64,000 nucleotides of DNA, from the NCBI GenBank assembly GCA_011634665.1, contig WAEK01000011.1:1296501-1360500 (forward strand). Reading direction: 5' to 3'. Under the pieces are notes generated by a model. That model searched no databases, was not told the origin of the DNA, and saw only the letters and a program-made list of their open reading frames with translations. Below, one piece after another: positions 56,175 through 64,000 of the stretch. The first letter of the stretch is position 1. Each line of letters starts with the position of its first letter. This stretch comes from Mortierella sp. BCC40632 (Eukaryota; Mortierellomycota; Mortierellomycetes; Mortierellales; Mortierellaceae). The position numbers and the translations under genes are program-made.

Positions 56175-58125
56175 CAATCTCCCCTTTTTTTTTTTTACCG
56201 TTGTCGAACCTACTAAACACACCAAGACCTTTGCTAGTCAAGATGATATCGGGGGCTACTTGCTCCCATGGTATCGTACGTCTTATGTCTCCAATGTGCA
56301 CTATGTCTGGTATTGTTGCAACAAGTATGGTACATGTGTTCGCGCACGCGCTCGCGTGTGTGAGAGATCATGCATAGTTCCCGCACTCCGTAGTCGTGTA
56401 GTGATGAATAAGACAGAAAAAAAGTCTTTTTTTTTTTGCCGCGCCTGCAGTAGAGAGGGTTCCTTCTTCCTCCCCTAGGTTCGTTTTGTCCGAATGTATA
56501 TGTTTGCATGAGGTTTCAGATCTATTGTCAACCTACTCTTCAGGAAAAAAAAAAAAATAGTGGCAAGGACCTCTCTTTCTCTATCCCCTTTTGCCGATGG
56601 TGCTAGTATTTCTCTCTCTCTCTCTCTCTCTCTTTTCTTTTCGCTCCGCAAACAAAAAGAAACGGATTTCTGTCCGAGTATCATTACTCAAGACCTTTTT
56701 AACAGACAAAACACAAACCGTTACCTGTTCTCCTTGTTTCCAACAAAAAAAAACAAAACCTTAGCGGGATGTTTTCTTTTCTATCTTCCCCCTCTCCCTT
56801 TTTTTTTTCTTTCTGCTCGACTGAAAGTGCTGACTAACCTGGAAGAGATCAATGCGCGCCACATTGGGATGCTCCTTGAACGGACGGATGACTGTAGAAA
56901 GAGACGGTGCTTTTTTAACAAACAAGTGTTAGGGAAAGAATTGTCCCGCCTCGGCGTACTACAACTATCTGTCACCTAGAAGAAAAAAAAATGTAGAATG
57001 TAGAATGTAGACCATGCCCAGGGTCTGTGTGCTCGGGGGTCTTTGATAGCAGTGATAGGGCTACATGGCTAATTACATTCTCCTCCTTTCTTATCCCCCT
57101 CCCCCTTTTGCTCTTTCTATCTCTTTCAAGTGTAGTAGAACGGTCTAGCAGAGTTCATCCTCTCCCTATCTACCTCCCTTTCTCCTCCCTTTCTCTTTTT
57201 TCCGATCGGGGTTAGGAAGCTCAACGGCTCACGGTCCTCGTTCAGGTTCACGTCCCAATTGAACGAATGACATTCCTAAATCTCTCCTACCCCACTCGGT
57301 TTTTTTTTTTTTTTTTTTTTTTTTATAGAGACTCACGTTGCTATTTGAACACCCAGATTTGTGTCCAGAGTTGAGCCCTAGAGAGTGAGAGTAGTAGCGG
57401 TAGGAATGTGTCCCTCCTCTATTTGTGTTCAAATGGGAAAAAGTAGAATGGAGGCTAATGAGGCAAAAAGAGCCTCCTGAAAAAAAAAGGCAAGGTCCAT
57501 TTGAGTGGGTTACACATGTCCCTCTTCTTGCTCATGTGCTTGGGTAGTGCTTTGGGCACCAGACCCTATCGCATAAGCAATGCGGAAGCACAAAAGAGAG
57601 AGAAAGTGGCGAAAAAAAAAGCAAATGTCTCTTTGTGTGTGAGAGAATATGGATAAGGGGGAAATGGAAAATGGGAAATGGAGAATGGGAACGATGGGAA
57701 GAAAAAGAAATTGTCAAGAGCCACCAGGGGCAGGATGTGCAGCCACCAAGGCTCAGCTGCATTCGGGGTCTTTTGAGGTCCTCTACGTCTTCCTGCACCT
57801 TGGCAACAATAGCCCGTACCCAGCTTTTGGTGACAATGGTATGGGAAAGAAAAAGGAAGAGGAGAGTATAATAGTTCGCTTTCTCAAGCTGCACATGCAT
57901 CCTTGCAGCTCATTAGTGAAGGTGTGCTTCGATTGGTCCCCTTGCTACCTCAAAGAAATCTTCCTACTGGCAAGAAAGGATAGCAAAAAGTCGAGACTTG
58001 TGAAGGGAATAGGGAGCAGAGAGAAAAAGAGAGAGAGAGAGCGGAGAGGAAGGGAGTGGTGGTACCATATTGCGGGATGCAGCGCACTGGCCACCACATG
58101 AGCTTAAAACCTTAATCGTCCCCTC

Positions 58126-58170
58126 CTCTCTCTTTCTCTTTCTTTCTCTCTTTCACTCCCTTTCTCTATT

Positions 58171-58214
<44 letters not shown>
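58126..58214. repeat. Imperfect CT-rich microsatellite
   Basis: Polypyrimidine stretch of CT units with TTT interruptions, ending in about 16 perfect CT units (58182-58214). Confidence 0.9.
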
Positions 58215-58218
<4 letters not shown>

Positions 58219-58703
58219 ATGTTGCTCTCTCTCTCTGTCTCTTTCTCAGTTACGAGAGCGATTAGGCCAGCCCCAGATGTCTTAGATTGTGCCTCAGGTG
58301 GACAGCAGTGCTTCAGCTTCGATGGTTGCACTGCATAGGGGACCAGAGAGATTCCAAAACGCAGCCGAAGCCGAGGAAGTCAAGGGGGGGTGGAGGACGA
58401 AGATGTCCTATCTTTACTCTCTTCTAATTTATGCTCCATAGCCAAGCCAGGTCACAGAATCGGGTGGGCCTGTCCCTGTCTGACTAAAATAGTTCCCCTT
58501 TTCTCTCTCCCCTCGTATGCGACAGACAAAAGCGGAGTGCCTCTGGTGCACAGAAGAAAAAATGAGATACCCCCCCTCTGTTCGTAATCAATTGAGTGCC
58601 TAGAGGGAGCAGAGATGCAATGCAGGAGGAGGTGCTCCCGAGGATAACCTGTCGATCACCTGTGGGGCAGAACACCCTACCCTCGTTCCTGAGCTGGAGG
58701 TTA

Positions 58704-58742
<39 letters not shown>
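58704..58742. repeat. Poly(A) joined to (GA)n
   Basis: A10 followed by about 15 GA units, the same A-then-GA arrangement as at 52740. Confidence 0.92.
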
Positions 58743-58748
<6 letters not shown>

Positions 58749-60069
58749 GAGCGAGAGGAGCCCTTCTGCATGGGAGAGCATGGTGGCGTAGGGAAGATAA
58801 GAGGCTAGTACGACTCACTCTCGCCAATTCTTTGGAGGAGGTCAAGAGAGAGAAGTGGGATTTTTGCACAATGCACACAGCCCCCTCCAATTTAGCCGAC
58901 TAACTATCTTCGACTAACCACATCAAAGCAGGAAATTCAACGGCCTGGAAACAAAGGGGCTAACGAATCCGCAGCGATACTCAAGTGGACGAGCATGGGT
59001 CGAAGGGAACGGGCCGAGGCTATGGCTTTGGCTTATTTAGCCTTGGAAGAGATCTGCACGAGCATCGGTCACAAAAACAGAAATTGGCAGTCTCATCTCG
59101 TAGGAAGAGAGGGCTGAGATGCTGGCATCTAGGCTGGATCGACGCTCTAACGTTCTTTGGTCTCATACCCTATTTTTTTTTTTTTTTTTTGCCTAACATC
59201 TACATCTCATTCTCCACACTTGGCTTGTGAAATGGCTCTCTTTTTCCCTCCTTGCATTGGTCACACATCCGCTGAGATGGCCCAGGCAAAGGTGGGGGCG
59301 GAGGCAAGGCAAAGACAAGGGAAAAAAAACTGCGAGAGAGGTTTAGTTCGACCGAGACCCAACATTCGGTGCATCCAAAAGAGTCTTTACCCACACAGTG
59401 AAGGAGAGACAAGGAGAGAGAAAAGAGAGGGGAGACGAACTGAGAGCGGAAGGCAACGGCATTCGTCAGAGGACATACGCATCATGACATCGAACAGCCC
59501 TGTCATCCTCCCCCTAACATGTTTGCACACACATCCAAGCAGAAGAGAGAGAGAAGGAAAGAAAGAGAGAGATAGAGGGAGAGAGGGACGGCGCGGACAA
59601 AGCGGATGAAGAAGAGAATATTTACAATCTGAGGGCCCTGTGCCCCTCTGCGATGCGCTGCGATGCACTGCAATGCTATGCATGGCGTTTCATGTCACCT
59701 ATCCCTTGGGGCGAGTTGCTAGCCTTGTCGGTGTTTTGTCTTTGAGGCGCCCGAAAGCGCCAGGCCCAGAGGTCAAAGGCCTTTTCCCTGCCATTCGTAC
59801 GACAACCCCATCCATTCGACCGTAGGACAGCCGCAGGTTTGCTCTCTCCCTTTTGGCCTTACCCCTCTATTTCTCTTCCTCTCTCACTTCCAATTTCCCG
59901 CTCCTCGTCTCCTGCTGTCCTCCCCCATCCCCTCCCCTCGGACTTGCTTTCCTCTTCCACTTTGACTTTCAAACTAGCTTTTCTTTCCAAGGGGTCTTGC
60001 AACCTTCTTGGCTCTCTTTTGCAAATGCCGCAGCGGCATTATGGTGCATGGCGCTCCAGAGTCAATGAG

Positions 60070-60140
60070 AAAGAGAGAAAAGAGAGAAAGGAGAGAAAAG
60101 AGAGAAAAGAGAGAAAAGAGAGAAAAGAGAGAAAGAGAGG
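60070..60140. repeat. Tandem decamer AGAGAGAAAA
   Basis: About seven imperfect copies of a 10-base purine unit (AGAGAGAAAA) in pure-purine DNA. Confidence 0.9.
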
Positions 60141-63100
60141 GAGGGACGTAGGGGCTCGAAGGGGTTGGGGCTAGATCAAGGAAATGACCGTCGCCCAAAC
60201 TGTGGAGAAGGTTTAGGGCCCGCCGCTTGAGATGGCCGAAGAGTGTGCTTGTGTTTGTGTGGAAGAGCAGGCTCGGATTTGGACAACCGATCTCCGAGGC
60301 TCATGTTTGTGTTGTTGGTCGTTTTGTCAAATTAGATGTGTAATTGGTAGGTGTGTATGGACATGATGTGGGTGGGTTCTCATTGCCTGAAGACGCACTT
60401 TTCAAAAAGATTTCTTGGTCTCCCCTCATCGGATTACTCGTTTCAAAGGCGCGCCTTGCTTTCACTACCGCTCCGCCCACACCATGACCCCTCTCCATAT
60501 GGTCTCCCTTCTCTCTTTTTTTTGTCCGCCCTGTCTCCTCCAAACGAAGAGGAGGGGGAAGAGGAGTGTACTAGATGAAGCTTCTTTGTCCTGTGCTCTC
60601 TGGCGCCCATCGAAAAAAAGTCTAGAATGGGATCATTTGGACCAACCACCGCCCATCAGGCCCCGCCTAATGTTTATATTGCTAGCAGGAAAGAAAAATG
60701 AACGTTAAAGCCCGCCCCACACTCATGTACATAAACACTCATGTTCTACCAATCTATCTTTCTGTGTTTTCTGTATGCGCATCTTGTGTGTGTGTTTGTG
60801 TTTCTTTTCAATCGATGATCAACAAAAGGGCGTAAGGCAATACCGGCGTCTGTAGAAAAAAAGAGTTTAGCCCGACCAAGGGGCGGAATAGATAAAGAGT
60901 TCGAGGAGGGGACACTCAGAGGCATGCTTTTTGTAGGTGGAGGCATTCTCTCCGCATCATCATCATCCCCCGCCTAGCACCTCGTTCGTTTAGCCCTTTT
61001 CCTTGAACAGAGAAAGTACTTTCAATATCTCCGCTGTTTTTTTTCTGTTTCTATGCATTTCGAGGTAGAGGCATGAACCTGCCTTCCTAAATCGGCGGTA
61101 GAGTTTCTGCGCAATGCAAAAAGGAAGAGGAATGGGGCGGTCAGTTCAAGACACATATCCTGTCGTACAAAGCCTAGGACGCGACAATTAGAGGCAGGTC
61201 TTGGTCAAAGGCCCTGCCCCCTTTCGCAATAATCTCCATTCTCACTTTCCCCTTGGCTAGCTTCTTGCCAGGAGGTATATTTTCCTCGGGCCGTTCGCTT
61301 CGTCACAGCCTCTGCCTGTCATCGCATCAAAATGGCTTGATTCTTTTTTTTTTATGAGCTTGTCTTTTCCCCTATCGGAAGAACAAGGAAAAAGAGGAGG
61401 AAGGTGATTCCGATGCCTCCGCCACACATCGCACTCCTGACCTCAACTGGATCCCGCCACCTGGATGTACGTGTCGCAGAATGTACATCCCAAAAGAGTG
61501 GTCTGTCTGTTCGCTCGTTCGTCCAGCCCTATCAACTCGTGCATTCATTCGCTCACCGACATTTGTCCTGGGCCACCCAACCTTGCTTCCGAGTAATGAG
61601 AAAAAAAGAGAAGAGAGAGAGAGAGAGAGAGAAAAGAGAGATATGGGGGAGATGAGAGAGATGGGAGAAAGAGAAATAATGCCAAGGAGTGTGAGAGGAG
61701 TCAGAATCGAGGGGTCGTCCGTTCCCTAATTCTGAATGGCACCCTTCTGGACAAGTATGCATAATTACGACCCGTTCTCCTCTCCTTCCACTTCAGGCCC
61801 AACTCTAAACAAGACTGGGTAGAATAGCATCGCAAGAAGGTTGTTGCGCCTTTTCCCCCAATGCATATTGGAGGGAGAAAGAGGAGAGCTGCGGGGCAAC
61901 CTGAAGGGACCAGGCAAAAAAGGCGAAGAGTCCAAGAAACCTCTTTTCCTCTTCCTCTCTTCGAGCCAAAAGGGTAGACGCTAGGTCTTTTCTTTTCTTC
62001 CACTGTTGGGGGAGGAGTGAGCACAAGACCCAAAGTAGCCCCGAATGGACTCGCGACTGGGCTTTCTCTCTTCTTCCCACACCAAACAACACAGACAAGC
62101 AAAGAACTTCTGACCATAAAAAAAAATCATTGAGGGTAAGCAACAAGATAGGAATGGACGCGAAACGAAAGAAGCGGCCAAAAAAAAAAAAAAAAAAAAA
62201 AAATAGGGCCAAGAGGAAAGGGGAAGGGCCTAACAAACAAACCAGATTCCACACAAGAGTGAGTGAGAAAAAAAATGGAGGGAAAACCAGCGCGATGCAT
62301 GACGGGTTCAAGACAGGTCAAAAGAGAACCCTTGCTTTTATTTCGCGTCTGTCCGGGTGCAAAGCAAAAAATAAAAAGGTTGAAAATACTCCGGTGGTGG
62401 GCGGCATGCCAGCTTTTTTTTTTTTTTTTCGCTCGACAAGCACTCTGCCTGTGGCAAAGGGCCAAACAGAGCGAAGGGGAATAGTCCTCTCCGCACCTTC
62501 CGAGATACCAAGCAGGCAGAGCGAGAGTTTCCTGAAAGAGGTTTGCCTCCTCCAGAGAGTACGTCGGGGCATGAACAAGACCACGAAACCAATCGCCCAC
62601 AGACAGCGCTTGGACAAGGCTTTGCTGAACGGACCGTGTGAGCATTTGTGATTGACGGAGGCGCAAGGGCCGCTAGGCGAGTAAGGCAAATGGAGGAGGC
62701 CGCGCCGGGGGTGTGAGAGACCCATTTCGCACCAAGCCCGTGTGGGGAGGCGAGAGACGTATCTCTGTTACTGTAACCTGCCCCGAGAGGAAGGGAGAGG
62801 ATCGACAGAGACAAAGAGAGCAAAAACAAAAAACAGAATTAGAGGGCGGGCGCGGGAACAAGGAGAGCGAGTCCAGACTCGAAGCGTATTTCCTCCTCTT
62901 GACCATCATTGAGAACATTGGCCGCGTAGAATACGCGTACAACCTAAAGCGCCCACACACACAATTATACACATCTCACATACAATCATACAATCACACA
63001 CTAACATTTTTCGGACAATACGCCGGTACCGCCACTGTGTCGTCTCTCTGTCCTCTCAGCCTGTGAGGTCATGGCGTGGCGGGCGCCTTTCTTTCTCACT

Positions 63101-63217
63101 CCGCAGGTCTAGCATGAATCGCAGTAGATACCATGGGCAATGCATACCGGTCCTGTGGGCCTGCATCTCCGGATAGCCTATCTGGACGCCGGGAGAGACG
63201 AGATGGAAAAGGTAAAA

Positions 63218-63248
63218 GGGGACAGGGACAGGGGGGTGGGGGACAGGG
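63218..63248 (+). other. G-quadruplex-type sequence
   Basis: Plus strand has G runs of at least three separated by loops of 1-4 bases: GGGG ACA GGG ACA GGGGGG T GGGGG ACA GGG. This satisfies the usual G3+N1-7 rule with five runs. It lies in the region without assembled genes; two GGTGGGACAA units follow at 63261-63282. Confidence 0.8.
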
Positions 63249-64000
63249 CAGGTGCACACAAGGTGGGACAAGGTGGGACAAGAACAGAGGGCGCCGTCTG
63301 ATGCCACCCCATGCGCCTGGTGTTCTCTTGCATGTTTTGTCCAGCATCGTCCAGTTCTTTCCCGTCTCTTCGGTACTCCGCATCGTGCATGGCCGCATGG
63401 TTTGCATGTTGCATACCAGCCCTACGACGGAAGGGTAGGGCTGTCTCGCCCATGCCATACCACCTGTCCTGTAAGTCAAGATGGGCATATGCGACATACC
63501 ACAAGGCATGCTCTGTCCTTAAACCACCTATCATAACCAAACCACCATCACCACCACCACCACCTCACCGCCTTCCGATTGCAGTTCGACCTTCTTGGTT
63601 CCCCTTTTCCTCCGCACCTCCTCGTGCCCCAGCTATCAGCTGGGTCTGCTTATGCATCGCGCGGGTCTTTCAACCTATCCCCTGCCAGCTATTCCGCTTG
63701 CTGTCTTATGTCCTTGCTTTCCTCTCCTCGCCCACCACTCCACATTCCAGCGTCCTCTCTTTGTCTTTTCCTCCTGTGTGTTTTCCCCTCCTTTATTCGC
63801 TCCTGTGTTGCCATGCTCCCATGCATCGGTCTTCTTTTTTTTTCCCTTACCCCTAGGAGGTAGACTAATAGCCATGCGGGCTAGGGCTGCCGAGGCTCGG
63901 ATAGCCTTTTTCTTTCCCCTCACGAGTACATACGCGTGTGCATGCCTGCCAAAGGGAGAGGGAGAAGAGAAGAAGAGGGGGGAGGAGGAGGAGGATCGGT

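Larger units (their letters stand above)
52454..64000. other. 11.5 kb region with no assembled gene, rich in microsatellites and homopolymers
   Basis: I cannot assemble a gene. The stretch is full of poly(A/T) runs (52676-52692, 52740-52759, 53546-53569, 53923-53944, 54270-54287, 54882-54900, 55401-55417, 55947-55979, 57300-57324, 59172-59190, 62179-62203 and others), GA/CT repeats and GT patches. Isolated exon-like pieces: 52988-53066 (+), starting MSTHMGVLNSVGERIGLNRM; 56891-56839 (-), IRPFKEHPNVARIDLFQ between CTACAG and GTTAGT; about 57835-57740 (-), WVRAIVAKVQEDVEDLKRPR; and a T-A-N-A-S-N-I-P-R-I-I-K-stop end near 54141-54103 (-). They may belong to one or more genes with small exons and large introns, or be chance. 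Longer frames elsewhere here translate repeats. Confidence 0.4.

Noticed and set aside
1..64000. tRNA, rRNA, CRISPR array, bacterial operons
   Set aside because: I found no tRNA B-box (GGTTCGAATCC-like with matching A-box), no rRNA sequence and no regularly spaced direct repeats with spacers; gene structure is eukaryotic.

Overview
This is nuclear DNA from an early-diverging filamentous fungus, most likely Mucoromycota and probably Mortierellomycota (Mortierella/Linnemannia-like). The basis is spliceosomal introns with GTAAGT-type donors and pyrimidine-rich acceptors, a fungal PDR/CDR ABC transporter, a fungal Ugo1, a GCN4/CPC1-type bZIP factor, F-box proteins, a Crinkler N-terminal domain of the kind expanded in Glomeromycotina and Mortierella, and homopolymer A/T tracts and GA/CT microsatellites in almost every intron and spacer. 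The taxon call is an inference from gene content, not from a marker alignment.

Layout. 0-5.4 kb: an unrecognised reading frame broken by one in-frame TGA, then a gene-poor stretch. 5.4-7.4 kb (+): a mitochondrial carrier with a large low-complexity insert. 9.3-10.6 kb (-): a secreted, very acidic protein. 11.2-12.0 kb (-): a probable two-exon small membrane protein. 13.2-16.2 kb (-): LETM1/Mdm38, divergent from TMA7 (16.8-17.3 kb, +). 18.9-20.2 kb (-): RPS28. 20.8-25.7 kb (-): a full-length PDR-type ABC transporter. 26-36 kb: gene-poor, with a possible small secreted peptide, a frameshifted unrecognised gene (30.5-31.4 kb, -), a broken Crinkler-like gene (32.1-33.4 kb, +) and other coding remnants. 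36.35-37.8 kb (+): a GCN4/CPC1-like bZIP gene with two upstream ORFs. 38.6-42.1 kb: two divergent F-box genes. 42.4-43.9 kb (+): PRCC. 44.1-46.0 kb (-): Ugo1, divergent from eIF3a (46.4-50.3 kb, +), which COQ10 follows closely (50.4-51.8 kb, +). 52-64 kb: no gene I can assemble, only isolated exon-like segments in microsatellite-rich DNA.

Functions fall into mitochondrial inner/outer membrane biology (LETM1, carrier, Ugo1, COQ10), translation and its control (TMA7, RPS28, eIF3a, GCN4-like factor), protein turnover (F-box pair) and efflux (ABC transporter). They are neighbours, not an operon. Four divergent pairs (LETM1/TMA7, the F-box pair, Ugo1/eIF3a, and the frameshifted gene/Crinkler remnant) share spacers of about 0.3-0.7 kb.

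Exon models were built by hand from splice signals plus frame continuity. They are firm where a known family is matched across the junctions and tentative elsewhere. No database search was run; family matches are from recall of family features.
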